DNA from: Chamaesiphon sp. GL140_3_metabinner_129_sub
GTDB taxonomy: Bacteria; Cyanobacteriota; Cyanobacteriia; Cyanobacteriales; Chamaesiphonaceae
Length of the DNA stretch: 59,982 nucleotides
NCBI GenBank assembly: GCA_025358725.1
Contig: JANYIT010000398.1
Location: forward strand, 1-59,982
Direction: 5' to 3'
Shown: piece after piece, positions 1 to 9,863 of the stretch
How the letters are laid out: each line of letters opens with the position of its first letter
Numbering within the stretch: the first letter of the stretch is position 1
The notes under the pieces: generated by a model
The model's input: the letters and a program-made list of their open reading frames with translations, nothing else
The model's database searches: none
Told to the model about the DNA's origin: nothing
Position numbers and translations under genes: made by a program

Positions 1-1739
1 CCACGACCAGGACCGTCGCAAGGGAAACGGAAGCCCAGACTAGCTTTATCGGGGATTAACCGCGAGCTACGAGCAAACAAGACACCTTTAAGGAGGATGA
101 GAACGGTGACATGAATTGTGAAAGCATGGATGTGGTGAACCATAAAGTCCGCCGTACCCAAGACGATCGGCATCATTGCCACTTTGCCACCGACAGCGAG
201 AGTATCGCCACCGAAAGCGAGACTAGCAGTTTGCAATGCGTTTGGAGCAGTGTTTCCGGCAGCAGCAGTGTGCAAACCTTGAATCCACTGTGCAAATACA
301 GGTTGCAACTGTATCGCCTTATCAGAGAACATGTCTTGGGGGCGACCCAAAGCTTGCATGGTGTCGTTGTGGATATACAGACCGAAGCTGTGGAAACCAA
401 GGAACATAGAGACCCAGTTCAGATGGGAAATAATTGCATCGCGGTGACGCAACATCCGATCGAGTAGGTTGTTCTGGTTCATTGCAGGGTCGTAATCCCG
501 AACCATGAAGATTGCTGCGTGAGCAGCACCGCCAACGATACAGAAACCGCCAATCCACATGTGATGTGTAAATAACGATAGCTGAGTCGCGTAGTCAGTC
601 GCCTGGTAAGGGTAGGGAGGCATCGCATACATGTGTTGTGCCACGATGATGCTCAAAGATCCCATCAATGCCAAGTTAACTGCTAACTGAGCGTGCCAAG
701 AAGTAGTCATTACTTCATACAGACCTTTATGACCTTCGCCAGTAAAGGGACCTCTATGATTTTCTAAGATTTCCTTCATGCTGTGACCGATGCCCCAGTT
801 CGTGCGGTACATATGACCAGCAACGATGAATAGCACCGCAATTGCTAAGTGATGGTGAGCCTGATCAGATAACCACAGACCGCCAGTAGTAGGGTTGAGA
901 CCGCCTTTGAAGGTGAGGAAGTCTGCATATTCTGCCCAATTCAAAGTAAAGAATGGGGTCAGACCCTTTGCAAAACTGGGGTACAGTTCTGTCATCTTGG
1001 AAGCATCCAAGATGAATTCATGGGGTAAGGGAATATCTTTAGCAGCTACACCAGAGTCCAGCAGCTTGTTAATAGGTAAAGATACGTGGATTTGGTGACC
1101 TGCCCAACCAAGGGATCCCAAACCTAATAAACCAGCTAAGTGATGGTTCATCATCGACTCGACATTCTGGAACCATTCCAGTTTGGGAGCGCGTTTATGA
1201 TAGTGGAACCAACCAGCAAAGAGCATTAGACCAGCCATGACGAGCGCGCCAATAGCTGTGCAATATAACTGGAAGGAGTTGGTGAAACCTGCGCCTCTCC
1301 ACATTTGGAACAGACCGGAGGTAATTTGAATCCCGTGGAAACCACCACCAACATCGGCATTGAGGATGTCTTGACCGACAACCGACCAGACGACTTGGGC
1401 ACTGGGTTTGATTCCAGTGGGGTTAGTCAGCCACGCTTCATAATTGGAGAAACGGGCACCATGGAAGTACATCCCACTCAACCATACGAATATGACTGCG
1501 AGATGACCGAAGTGAGCACTGAAAATCTTACGCGAAACGTCTTCTAGGTCATTTGTGTGACTGTCGAAATCATGGGCGAGAGCATGAAGATTCCAAATCC
1601 ACGTGGTGGTTTTTGGTCCTTTCGCTAAGGAGCGATCGAAATGACCTGGCTTACCCCACTTCTCGAAAGAAGTAGGAACTGGATCTACGTCAACGACTAC
1701 CTTTGCTTTTGCTTCCCGCTCTGGCGGACTAATTGTCAT
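1..1739 (-). CDS. psaA: Photosystem I P700 apoprotein A1, 3' end outside window
   Basis: PsaA is one of the two large reaction-centre subunits of photosystem I. It binds P700, antenna chlorophylls and, together with PsaB, the FX iron-sulfur cluster in the thylakoid membrane. The minus strand reads without a stop from the ATG at 1739 to the window edge, giving about 579 of the roughly 750 residues expected. The N-terminus begins [14 protein letters not shown]. Histidine-rich transmembrane segments such as [20 protein letters not shown] follow, and the last visible residues, FPCDGPGRG, are the FX-binding loop with its first cysteine. An AGGAG ribosome site sits 7 nt before the start. psaB normally follows psaA and would lie beyond the window. 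The identification is secure. Confidence 0.97.
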   Translation of the reverse strand, partial: MTISPPEREAKAKVVVDVDPVPTSFEKWGKPGHFDRSLAKGPKTTTWIWNLHALAHDFDSHTNDLEDVSRKIFSAHFGHLAVIFVWLSGMYFHGARFSNYEAWLTNPTGIKPSAQVVWSVVGQDILNADVGGGFHGIQITSGLFQMWRGAGFTNSFQLYCTAIGALVMAGLMLFAGWFHYHKRAPKLEWFQNVESMMNHHLAGLLGLGSLGWAGHQIHVSLPINKLLDSGVAAKDIPLPHEFILDASKMTELYPSFAKGLTPFFTLNWAEYADFLTFKGGLNPTTGGLWLSDQAHHHLAIAVLFIVAGHMYRTNWGIGHSMKEILENHRGPFTGEGHKGLYEVMTTSWHAQLAVNLALMGSLSIIVAQHMYAMPPYPYQATDYATQLSLFTHHMWIGGFCIVGGAAHAAIFMVRDYDPAMNQNNLLDRMLRHRDAIISHLNWVSMFLGFHSFGLYIHNDTMQALGRPQDMFSDKAIQLQPVFAQWIQGLHTAAAGNTAPNALQTASLAFGGDTLAVGGKVAMMPIVLGTADFMVHHIHAFTIHVTVLILLKGVLFARSSRLIPDKASLGFRFPCDGPGR

Positions 1740-1746
1740 GAGGATT

Positions 1747-1751
1747 CTCCT
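1747..1751 (-). promoter_or_regulatory. Shine-Dalgarno of psaA
   Basis: On the minus strand AGGAG lies 7 nt before the psaA ATG at 1739, within the stretch AGAGAGGAGAATCCTC. It supports the chosen start. Confidence 0.75.
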
Positions 1752-2397
1752 CTCTAGACAAGGAACGAGGTGATACCCAACTGGGATTGCCCATTTTATA
1801 AGTAAAATGGAGCTAAAAACCTTGCTCGATTCTTTGATTCCAATGGAACTTCAAGTCTCAAGCTGCACTTGAATAAACAAAACAAGTTTGTTTAACAGTA
1901 ACGCTGTTGATGAATTATAGGTTGATGACTGACCTATATTCACCATTAGTTAACAATAATTCAAAGTCGCTCTCCAAGATGCTTATATCGATCCTGATTC
2001 AATGAAATTGGTTTAAAAGTCAAGCTTAATAGATTTTTTTTAAATAAACTTAATAATAACCAAAAAGCTTGTCTGGGCAATGGCTAGGGTCGATCGAGAT
2101 TGGCGTAATATGTTTGAATTTAGGAGCGCGGAGTAATTTAGTTTCTAGTATTTAGTCATATATCTACATGAATACAGATTCAGCCGAGATCGCTCAAAAA
2201 TCGAATCGATCGAGAAAAAGATGAGAAACGATCTCTAAATATCCAGATTGCTTCTCAGATAGAATTTACGAAAAGTAATAATTCAGCGACGATCGACCAA
2301 GCAAGTTGGGGATCGCTGACAGCTAAATCGTTCAAAAATGGGCTAATCCTAGTAAAATAGGCAATGCTAACTAGTAGCTTGTAAAGCAGAGGTGCGG
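1752..2397. other. Long divergent intergenic region between psaA and the lipoprotein gene
   Basis: This stretch of about 650 bp has no convincing open reading frame. It is AT-rich with several A/T runs and must hold the psaA promoter and leader on the minus strand and the promoter of the lipoprotein gene on the plus strand. psaA leaders in cyanobacteria are often long and light-regulated. I could not pick out a confident -10 element or light-response motif by eye. Confidence 0.5.
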
Positions 2398-4008
2398 GTG
2401 TTGAGAGCGAATCTGAAGTGGAAATTAGTTTCTCAATTGGTGGGATCGTGTTTAGTACTGATGCTGGCGATCGGGATTACCAGTTGTGAGCAATCGACAA
2501 CCATACAGGACTTATCAGTTCTTTCGGTCAATAATTCTGCTCTTGCCACCACTGATGGGCCACTATCAGAAGTCAATACTCCAGAAAGTATTCGGAAACT
2601 AGCTCCGAGCTTAGAAAAATTCCAACCCCAAGTCCAAATCCTCAACCCACGACCTGACGAAATTTTGTCAGATGATCGAGTCACTGTCAAATTACAAGTA
2701 AACGATCTGCCGTTATTTAAACAGCCCGAACTAGGTTTGGGTAATCATTTGCATGTCATTCTCGACAAACAAACGTATCAGGGCGTATATGATGTGAGTC
2801 AACCGCTGGTTTTTAAAAATTTAGCGGCTGGAACCCATAGTTTGCGTGTATTTGCTTCACGTCCGTGGCATGAGAGTTTCAAAAATGAAGGTGCATATGC
2901 TCAAGTGACATTCCATGTTTTGACAAAAACTGCGGAAAATAATCCCGATCCGCAGCAACCGCTACTTACATATAGTCGCCCTGCGGGTACATATGGTGCT
3001 GAGCCGATTATGTTGGATTACTATCTCACCAATGCTCCTTCACATCTGGTGGCGAATCGAAGTCCAGCGAGTTCATCAGACTGGCGGATTCGGGTGACAG
3101 TCAACGACCAAAGATTTATACTCGATCGCTGGGCACCAGTTTATCTTCAAGGCTTTAAACAAGGCAAAAACTGGGTCAGACTAGAACTAATAGACGATCA
3201 AGGTAATCCGAGGCCTAATGTCTATAACGATACTGTTGGGATGATTACTTATGACCCTCAAAATAAGGATACTCTAGCGAAACTGATTCGCGGCGAGATC
3301 AATCCCATTCTGGCGCAGACTTTGGTAGATCCCGACTATGTAGCTGTCAAGCCAACACCTAGTCCAATCCCCTCAGTAACACCTATTCCCGCACCGATCT
3401 TACCTAGTCCAATCGTGATTGCACCGCCCATAATTAAACCTATCCCTAGCCCCGTAGTAGTACCAGAACCGACGATCGTCAAGACTCTACCTATCCCCAG
3501 TCCAGAGCCAGTTCAGCCCCCAAATTTAACACCGATTATCCAACCATCGATTGATCCAGCTCCAACACCTGCACCAGTAGTTAGCAATCCTCCACCTGCA
3601 ATCGAAATCGAACGTCCTGTTCCCGTCACTAAACCAAGCCCGATCGCGATGCCCACTCCTGAAGTGGTGAACAATCCGATCGAACCAGTAGTCCCGCCAA
3701 AACCATCTATTAAGATCGTTCCTACGCCGATAGTTACACCAAAAGTAACAATAGTAGAATCCCCCCAACCACGTCAAATTCCCGCGCCAGTAGTTACTCC
3801 AGCAACTCCGACAGTCCAAATAGAGGATAAAGATGAGAAAACTTGGCAAACGCAAGCGAGCGACTTATTAAAAATAGCTGGAGTAAAAATCAGAGCATTC
3901 ACGAATACTATTCCCTCCAAAGCTCAACGATTCGGGCAAAATGTTCAAGTCTGGGCGGGTAAGGCGATCGACAAAATCCAAGAGTGGCGAACATCAAATG
4001 TGGAATGA
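2398..4008 (+). CDS. Proline-rich putative lipoprotein of unknown function
   Basis: I do not recognise a named family. The N-terminus is basic, then hydrophobic (VGSCLVLMLAIGITSC), ending in a lipobox-like ITSC, so lipidation and export to a membrane surface are likely. Residues of about 60-300 form a folded region with two beta-rich blocks (for example QVQILNPRPDE and DWRIRVTVNDQRF). A tail of nearly 150 residues rich in Pro, Ile, Val and Thr follows, rich enough to span the cell wall. A short C-terminal segment of mixed charge closes the protein. A GTG at 2398 is preferred over the in-frame GTG at 2392 because GAGG lies 5 nt before it. The 3' end overlaps the start of the next gene by 11 nt, suggesting co-transcription. 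Confidence 0.7.
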   Translation: MLRANLKWKLVSQLVGSCLVLMLAIGITSCEQSTTIQDLSVLSVNNSALATTDGPLSEVNTPESIRKLAPSLEKFQPQVQILNPRPDEILSDDRVTVKLQVNDLPLFKQPELGLGNHLHVILDKQTYQGVYDVSQPLVFKNLAAGTHSLRVFASRPWHESFKNEGAYAQVTFHVLTKTAENNPDPQQPLLTYSRPAGTYGAEPIMLDYYLTNAPSHLVANRSPASSSDWRIRVTVNDQRFILDRWAPVYLQGFKQGKNWVRLELIDDQGNPRPNVYNDTVGMITYDPQNKDTLAKLIRGEINPILAQTLVDPDYVAVKPTPSPIPSVTPIPAPILPSPIVIAPPIIKPIPSPVVVPEPTIVKTLPIPSPEPVQPPNLTPIIQPSIDPAPTPAPVVSNPPPAIEIERPVPVTKPSPIAMPTPEVVNNPIEPVVPPKPSIKIVPTPIVTPKVTIVESPQPRQIPAPVVTPATPTVQIEDKDEKTWQTQASDLLKIAGVKIRAFTNTIPSKAQRFGQNVQVWAGKAIDKIQEWRTSNVE

Positions 4009-4867
4009 CATCGGGGCGAAAATTACTCAAGCCACAGGTAAACATTTTGAGATCGTCGATCGATCTTCAATTGGCGGCTGTATCAATCAAGTCTATCTAA
4101 TTAGCAACAAGATCGATCGATACCTACTCAAACTCAATCAACCGTCACTGGTGGAGATGTTTGCGGCGGAAGCCAAAGGATTGTTAGAAATAGCCGCAAC
4201 AACAACGATTAAAGTACCAACACCAATCTGTTGGGGTGTGAGTAAAGACTGTAGCTATTTGGCGATCGAATACCTAGATTTGACAACCAGCGTCAATCCT
4301 CAAAGCTGGACAGAAATGGGACGAAATCTCGCCAAGATGCACCGTTACCAGCTTAATACTCGATCGCAATTTGGTTGGCATATTGATAACACGATCGGAT
4401 CGACAACCCAAATTAATACTTGGGAAACTGATTGGACGACATTTTTCACTAACCATCGGATCGGCTATCAGATCCAACTCGCACAAAGCAAAGGTGGTCA
4501 TTTTCCCAAAGCCGCTCAATTAATCGCAAAAATCCCTGAGCTGCTAGCGAATTATCATCCTAAACCTGCGCTAGTACATGGCGATCTGTGGAGTGGAAAT
4601 GCTAGTTTTACAACTGCTGGCATCCCCGTCATATTTGACCCGGCAACCTACTGGGGCGATCGAGAAGTCGATATTGCGATGGCAGCACTATTTGGTGGCT
4701 TTCCGAACGCTTTTTACCAGGGCTACAATGATGTTTACCCATTAGATCCTGACTACTCAATTCGTAAGACTTTATACGACCTTTATCACATTCTCAACCA
4801 TTACAACTTATTTGGCGGGAACTATCAAGGTCAGGCAAATAATATGATCGATCGATTGCTATGGTAG
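3998..4867 (+). CDS. Fructosamine kinase family protein
   Basis: This 289-residue protein belongs to the fructosamine-3-kinase/YniA family, whose members phosphorylate ketosamines and ribulosamines on glycated proteins and small molecules so that the adducts fall off. The catalytic loop HGDLWSGN lies near residue 194, followed by the metal-binding FDPATYWGDREVD, both typical of the family. The early IGGCINQVYLI matches the nucleotide-loop region. The ATG at 3998 gives the usual family length; the reading frame extends further upstream, but only inside the preceding gene. It overlaps the lipoprotein gene by 11 nt. The substrate cannot be told from sequence. Confidence 0.9.
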   Translation: MWNDIGAKITQATGKHFEIVDRSSIGGCINQVYLISNKIDRYLLKLNQPSLVEMFAAEAKGLLEIAATTTIKVPTPICWGVSKDCSYLAIEYLDLTTSVNPQSWTEMGRNLAKMHRYQLNTRSQFGWHIDNTIGSTTQINTWETDWTTFFTNHRIGYQIQLAQSKGGHFPKAAQLIAKIPELLANYHPKPALVHGDLWSGNASFTTAGIPVIFDPATYWGDREVDIAMAALFGGFPNAFYQGYNDVYPLDPDYSIRKTLYDLYHILNHYNLFGGNYQGQANNMIDRLLW

Positions 4868-4920
4868 TCTTTGGCCTCAGTAGTTAGCATCATCCCTGCA
4901 TTTAGCAACTTTCAAATTAT

Positions 4921-5691
4921 TCAAAGTGCTTTCGAGACAGCACTACCCGAACCTTGGAACATAATCCAAGATAGGAAAAAATTGGAGATAAAAATTGCTA
5001 GTAAAGAAGTCACAACAGCCGTAGTAGTTGATTGCCCAACTCCTTTCGCACCGCCTGTAGTCGTCAAACCCCAACTACAGCCGATAATTGCAATTAAAGC
5101 ACCAAAACAAATAGCTTTAATCGGCGCACTGCAAAGATCCCAACCATCTAAGAAATTGCGAGCTGAGTCCAAAAAGACTCGTCCATGCATTCCAAAGATA
5201 CTGGTAGCAACTAGTAGCCCACCCAGCATTCCTGTCACGATCGATAAAATTGTGAGTAACGGCAACATCACACAACAAGCTACCACGCGCGGAATCACTA
5301 AATAATCGACCGGATCGGTCTTTAAAATGTACAGAGCATCGATTTGTTCGCTGACTTTCATTGTGCCAATTTCTGCCGCAAATGCTGAACCGACTCGCCC
5401 AGCTAACACTACCGCTGTTAGTACTGGAGCAAGTTCGCGAGTGAGTGCCAACGAGAGAACTCCTCCTACCACTTGTCCCGCACCGATATTAATAAATTCT
5501 CGCGCTACCTGAATCGTAAACACCATCCCAATCGTAGTTGATGTGATCAGCGCGATTAAAAGTGATTCTGGGCCAACCAGAGCCATTTGCTCGACAATAT
5601 TTGGATAGTTGAATTTGCCCTTGAGAATGTGAACAATTACTTGTCCACCCAAGAAAATGGCTGCAACAAACCGTTTAAACCATAAACTCAT
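4921..5691 (-). CDS. MlaE-type lipid ABC transporter permease
   Basis: This 256-residue integral membrane protein matches the MlaE/Ycf63/TGD1 permease family, which moves phospholipids or related lipids between membranes together with an MlaF-type ATPase and an MCE-domain protein. Family hallmarks are visible: FTIQVAREFINIGA, ALTRELAPVLTAVVLAGRVG and FAAEIGTMKVSEQIDAL in the central region, with four to five hydrophobic segments around them. The start at 5691 leaves the usual family length. No ATPase or MCE gene is adjacent in the window, so the partners are encoded elsewhere, as is common in cyanobacteria. It converges with the fructosamine kinase gene, with 53 bp between them. Confidence 0.9.
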   Translation of the reverse strand: MSLWFKRFVAAIFLGGQVIVHILKGKFNYPNIVEQMALVGPESLLIALITSTTIGMVFTIQVAREFINIGAGQVVGGVLSLALTRELAPVLTAVVLAGRVGSAFAAEIGTMKVSEQIDALYILKTDPVDYLVIPRVVACCVMLPLLTILSIVTGMLGGLLVATSIFGMHGRVFLDSARNFLDGWDLCSAPIKAICFGALIAIIGCSWGLTTTGGAKGVGQSTTTAVVTSLLAIFISNFFLSWIMFQGSGSAVSKAL

Positions 5692-5924
5692 ATTAATTTC
5701 AATTTATCGATCGGTAGTAATACGATTATTCCCCAAAGTGCAGCATTTAGGGAGAAATTAAATTAGGGGGTGGGGAGTTTGGAGATAGGAATTGGTAAAT
5801 TTACCCATTACTCATTCAATACCACTATTCACCGACTAATCTAGCCAAGATCTGAGTCGATACATCAAACAATGGGGTATTTTAAGAGAGGCATGTTTAG
5901 TTTCCTTCGGTAGTAGTTATATTT

Positions 5925-7283
5925 ATGGTAGCAGTAGCAATTCTGGCAGCGGGCAAAGGCACGCGAATGAAATCAGATTTACCCAAAGTATTACACTTGC
6001 TGGGGGGAAGATCGCTAGTCGAGCGGGTATTAATTAGTTGTGCTGATCTTCAACCGGAACGGCAACTGGCGATCGTCGGTTATCAAGCCAATCGGGTCAA
6101 GGAAGCAATGCTCCATTATCCCGATTTGGAATTTGTCGAGCAGAGCCAACAACTGGGTACCGGACATGCTGTTCAACAATTACTTCCCTATCTAGCTGAT
6201 TTTAAGGGAGATTTACTTGTATTAAATGGAGATGTGCCACTCCTTCGCCCTGAAACTCTCAAAGCACTCTTACAGACTCATCAACAGCATCAAAATGCGG
6301 CAACCATATTAACATCCCAAATTCCCAATCCCCAAGGTTATGGGCGGGTATTCTGCGATAGTAGTAATCTACTCAAAGAAATTATCGAAGATCGGGATTG
6401 CACGGAGACACAACGTCAAAATCGGCGAGTGAATGCCGGAATATATTGTTTTAATTGGCAGAAACTCCAAGAAGTACTACCTAAGCTGCAAAGCAATAAC
6501 GATCAGCAGGAATATTACATCACTGATGCGGTTAACTTTTTATCACCAGTGATGGTATACGATGTGCCCGATTATCAGGAGATTTTGGGGATTAACGATC
6601 GTCGTCAACTAGCTACCGCATATCAGATTATCCAATCGCGAATTAAAGACAATTGGATGGCTGCAGGGGTGACAATTATCGATCCAGACAGTGTGACGAT
6701 CGATGATACGGTCAAAATCGGTGTTGATGCAATTATCGAACCTCAAACTCATCTACGTGGCGATACCACGATCGGTATCGGTAGCCGGATCGGGCCTGGT
6801 AGTCTCATTGAAAATAGTCAGATTGGTAGTAACGTCAGGGTGTTGCATTCAGTCATCGTGGATAGCTCGATCGGCCATAATGCTAACGTAGGACCTTTTG
6901 CCCATATCCGTCAATATGTACATGTCGGTGAATCTTGTCGGGTGGGTAATTTTGTAGAGTTGAAAAAGACTACGCTTGGCGACAATACCAATGTTGCCCA
7001 TTTGTCATATATCGGCGATGCGACTGTAGGCAAACAAGTCAATATTGGTGCGGGGACAATTACCGTTAATTATGATGGTAAACACAAACATCAAACCACG
7101 ATCGGCAATTTTGCGCGGATTGGTTCTAATAATACTCTCGTTGCACCACTGAATATTGGATCTGAAGTGACGACAGCAGCAGGTTCGACGATTGTAAAAG
7201 ATGTCCCAAATGACTGTCTAGCGATCGCTCGCTCACATCAAACTATCAAACCCGGTTGGCGACCAAAATGGCACCAAGAGTAG
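5925..7283 (+). CDS. glmU: Bifunctional GlcNAc-1-P uridyltransferase / GlcN-1-P acetyltransferase
   Basis: GlmU makes UDP-GlcNAc, the precursor of peptidoglycan and lipopolysaccharide, by acetylating glucosamine-1-phosphate and then adding UMP. The 452-residue length is standard. The N-terminal pyrophosphorylase domain opens with [20 protein letters not shown], and NGDVPLL near residue 105 carries the metal-binding Asp. From about residue 245 the protein becomes a left-handed beta helix with hexapeptide repeats. It contains [23 protein letters not shown] and [13 protein letters not shown], which form the acetyltransferase active site. It is divergent from the MlaE-type permease gene. The identification is secure. 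Confidence 0.97.
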   Translation: MVAVAILAAGKGTRMKSDLPKVLHLLGGRSLVERVLISCADLQPERQLAIVGYQANRVKEAMLHYPDLEFVEQSQQLGTGHAVQQLLPYLADFKGDLLVLNGDVPLLRPETLKALLQTHQQHQNAATILTSQIPNPQGYGRVFCDSSNLLKEIIEDRDCTETQRQNRRVNAGIYCFNWQKLQEVLPKLQSNNDQQEYYITDAVNFLSPVMVYDVPDYQEILGINDRRQLATAYQIIQSRIKDNWMAAGVTIIDPDSVTIDDTVKIGVDAIIEPQTHLRGDTTIGIGSRIGPGSLIENSQIGSNVRVLHSVIVDSSIGHNANVGPFAHIRQYVHVGESCRVGNFVELKKTTLGDNTNVAHLSYIGDATVGKQVNIGAGTITVNYDGKHKHQTTIGNFARIGSNNTLVAPLNIGSEVTTAAGSTIVKDVPNDCLAIARSHQTIKPGWRPKWHQE

Positions 7284-7462
7284 CTGAATAGGTAGCAAAT
7301 CGATGTAAGTATGACCCGATCTGAGTAAGTTTATTAGCTAGGTTTTCGATGTGCTAGCAACTTAGATCGGCAAAACCGTCTGAATTTCAGTTATGTAAAC
7401 AGCTTCAAAAGTTGAATTGTGTTCTTACATCCCAACTTAAAAATCGATTCAGCTCAACATAT

Positions 7463-7780
7463 TCAAATATCTTGAGCACAGGCACAAGAAATCGCATTAA
7501 TGCGATCCAAACAAAAATTGGCACCAATCAAACACCAAAACCAGACCGCAAGTAGGACAATCTTACCAACTTCCAATACCAATACTGAGGGTTGCTGAAT
7601 CGAGATTGGTGAAGTGTCTTCTGGCATCAAGACAGAATCACCAACGATCGAAAATACTAATGATTGTGCTGGTATGATATTGAGGCTCGATCCTCCGAAA
7701 CCATTGCCAGTTGGTAATGATTGTCTAACTAGAGGACTTTTTACTAAGGAAGACAATCTTGACAGACGAGGTTGTAACAT
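7463..7780 (-). CDS. Uncertain small membrane protein
   Basis: This 105-residue reading frame has no family I recognise. The N-terminal half is basic and Ser-rich, and one clear transmembrane stretch (VGKIVLLAVWFWCLIGANF) lies near residues 71-89, followed by a Cys-containing tail. No Shine-Dalgarno is visible before the ATG. It stands alone in a gene-poor region. It could be a genuine small membrane protein or a chance frame; the continuous hydrophobic segment slightly favours the former. Confidence 0.25.
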   Translation of the reverse strand: MLQPRLSRLSSLVKSPLVRQSLPTGNGFGGSSLNIIPAQSLVFSIVGDSVLMPEDTSPISIQQPSVLVLEVGKIVLLAVWFWCLIGANFCLDRINAISCACAQDI

Positions 7781-8286
7781 AAGAGATTAGCAGCAATCAT
7801 TAACAGATCGGCGCAGGATATTAAAACTTTCGTGGATAGGTTAAGTCAGCAAGAAATTCGGCATTGACCTTTCACTTGAGGATCTCTAGTAAAAATTACA
7901 GTTAGCTCACCCATAAGTCGATCGAGATGTAATTTAATTACATAATTATTTATGTACTATATTTATCTAACTCTTAGCCTGTAGAAGGAACAGATTTTAT
8001 CCTAGTGCAGCTTAGTTTAATGGAAATTGCCACGATTATTAATCCGAAAATCCCCTGATTTATCAAAAAATATGTTGGTCGATTGCCAGTGTTTATACTT
8101 AGATAAGTAAATTTTACTGCCAAAACGAACTTCAAATCGATCTATAAACCGAAAATCTGCGGATAGAACTTAACAAGTCTTCGAGTCTATTGTGGTAGAG
8201 GCTACATTAACGTGTCAGTGGCGTTGCTGAAATAGGGGATAAAAAGATAGAGGGGGGAGATGGGAGCGATTCGCTTAACTCCTGTC

Positions 8287-8302
8287 GGAGAGGCTCCGCC
8301 AG
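8287..8302. repeat. Dispersed repeat GGAGAGGCTCCGCCAG, left copy
   Basis: Its exact reverse complement stands at 8493-8508, 190 bp away. A related form, GGCGTAGCCTCTCT, occurs near 56936. Short palindromic elements of this type are widespread in cyanobacterial intergenic DNA. Confidence 0.7.
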
Positions 8303-8492
8303 TGTAAGTAAATTTAAGCTATCGATAATATAGCGATCCGATGATTGGATAGCTATACTATTACAGGATTTTAGTAAATATTGTTATTTTGTCACAATCA
8401 GTTAGCTAGACTATTGAGCTTTGGATTCCATCAAGATGGAAGTGTCGCGAGCAAGATCGCAGATAATAAGTAACAGGAGATCAGTAACTTCG

Positions 8493-8508
8493 CTGGCGGA
8501 GCCTCTCC
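8493..8508. repeat. Dispersed repeat CTGGCGGAGCCTCTCC, right copy
   Basis: Perfect 16-bp inverted copy of 8287-8302. It lies 67 bp before the MFS gene start, so the pair brackets the likely promoter region of that gene. Confidence 0.7.
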
Positions 8509-8575
8509 TGTGGAGAATCGATCCTGACAGTAGATTTCAGTCAGCTTTATCTCCTAATTCTCTATCCCGAACCCA
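8503..8575 (+). promoter_or_regulatory. Leader of the MFS gene
   Basis: The 67-nt leader between the right GGAGAGGC-type repeat and the ATG lacks a Shine-Dalgarno. Nothing else is recognised in it. Confidence 0.25.
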
Positions 8576-9757
8576 ATGAATCGCAGCTTTTGGATTATTG
8601 CGCTAATTAATTTCATCAACTCGCTGAGTTTTACGATCCTTATCCCCACAATTTATCAATATGGGCGAGAGTTTCATCTGAGTGATATGGAAACTAGCTT
8701 TCTATTTGCGATATTCTCGATCGCTCAATTTTTTGCTACCCCAATTATTGGTAAATTGTCTGATCGATTTGGCAGAAGACCATTGTTGATTATTAGTTTA
8801 GCAGGAACAGTGATTGGTAATCTCCTCGCAGGTACAGCACCTAATGCAATGGTGTTATTTTTTGCTCGTTTTCTCGATGGAGTTACAGGTGGAAATATCT
8901 CAGTTGCTCAAGCGGTAATTTCTGATGTCACAACTCCAGAAAATCGAGCTAAAGGTTTTGGAATATTTGGAGCATCATTAGGTTTAGGTTTTGTCGTGGG
9001 GCCAGTTTTGAGCTTGGTTGCTCAACAAAGATCTTTAGGCACAGCATTTTTAGTATCCTCCGCAGTTGCGGCGATCGCTTTAATTCTAACAATATTTTTC
9101 TTGCCGGAAACATTACAAAAAAAATCAGACCCCAGCGCAAATATCTTTGACTTAGGACTGCGAGATTTAGTCAAAGGATTAACCTTCCCTAAACTGGGAA
9201 TTTTGTTTCTGATCAATCTCTGTGTCGGTACAACATTTACGCTCTTTACATTTGCATTTCAGCCATACTATCTAAAAGTTTTACATCAAGACACTAAATC
9301 CCTAACCTTATTATTTTTTGCGATTGGTATCGTTGGAGTTGTGGTACAAATTCAGGGTGTAAAAATTATGACCAAATATATGAGCTTGGTTAAAATTTTA
9401 TTTATCGGATTGTTTTTTAGAAGTCTGTCATTTATCTTAATGCCAGTCGTTCCTGATATTCACTTTTTTCTAGCTGTTAGTATCATTTTTTCTTTATTCA
9501 ATTCCTTAGTTCAGCCGATGATTAGCACGCTAATTTCGCTGAATACCAGTCCAGAAGAACAAGGGAAAATGTCCGGATTAAATGCCTCATATTTGAGCGC
9601 GGCAAATGGGATTGGCCCCGTCATTGCCGGATTGATGGTAGATCAAAAAAATCCTCTAACCTATGGTTATCCATTATATTTAGCAGGTATCTTTACCTTT
9701 GTCGTCCTATTTTTTGCTGTTCGCAACCGTCGGAAATACACTCCTAAGATGACTTAA
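8576..9757 (+). CDS. Major facilitator superfamily transporter
   Basis: A 393-residue protein with about twelve hydrophobic segments, matching the TetA/drug-resistance branch of the MFS. The loop 2-3 signature GKLSDRFGRRPLLI lies near residues 60-73. The motif FARFLDGVTGGNISVAQAVI in helices 4-5 and the antiporter-type GASLGLGFVVGP in helix 5 are also seen. These motifs suggest a proton-coupled exporter, but the substrate cannot be inferred. There is no adjacent regulator, and no strong Shine-Dalgarno precedes the ATG. Confidence 0.9.
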   Translation: MNRSFWIIALINFINSLSFTILIPTIYQYGREFHLSDMETSFLFAIFSIAQFFATPIIGKLSDRFGRRPLLIISLAGTVIGNLLAGTAPNAMVLFFARFLDGVTGGNISVAQAVISDVTTPENRAKGFGIFGASLGLGFVVGPVLSLVAQQRSLGTAFLVSSAVAAIALILTIFFLPETLQKKSDPSANIFDLGLRDLVKGLTFPKLGILFLINLCVGTTFTLFTFAFQPYYLKVLHQDTKSLTLLFFAIGIVGVVVQIQGVKIMTKYMSLVKILFIGLFFRSLSFILMPVVPDIHFFLAVSIIFSLFNSLVQPMISTLISLNTSPEEQGKMSGLNASYLSAANGIGPVIAGLMVDQKNPLTYGYPLYLAGIFTFVVLFFAVRNRRKYTPKMT

Positions 9758-9863
9758 TGTAAAACTCAACATCACTACATCAACACCCTAGATGTTAGTT
9801 TTCAATCTGATTAGTGAGCGATAGCTGAAGTACCACCCAATCTACCCCAATACCCTAAAAACT

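Larger units (their letters stand above)
7284..8575. other. Long gene-poor region between glmU and the MFS gene
   Basis: These roughly 1.3 kb hold no convincing conserved gene. One weak minus-strand reading frame (7463-7780) and a pair of inverted GGAGAGGCTCCGCCAG repeats (8287 and 8493) are reported separately. The rest is AT-rich with scattered stop codons in every frame. It may be a site of past insertions or gene decay. Confidence 0.5.

Noticed and set aside
322-558. Small frames inside the psaA region
   Set aside because: The minus strand encodes an uninterrupted PsaA in another phase.
4871-5305. Plus-strand 144-residue frame
   Set aside because: It is antisense to the MlaE-type permease, whose family motifs are clear on the minus strand.
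7284-8575. Possible tRNA or small RNA in the gene-poor stretch
   Set aside because: No cloverleaf with a TTCRANYC-type T-loop or CCA-adjacent stem could be found by eye.
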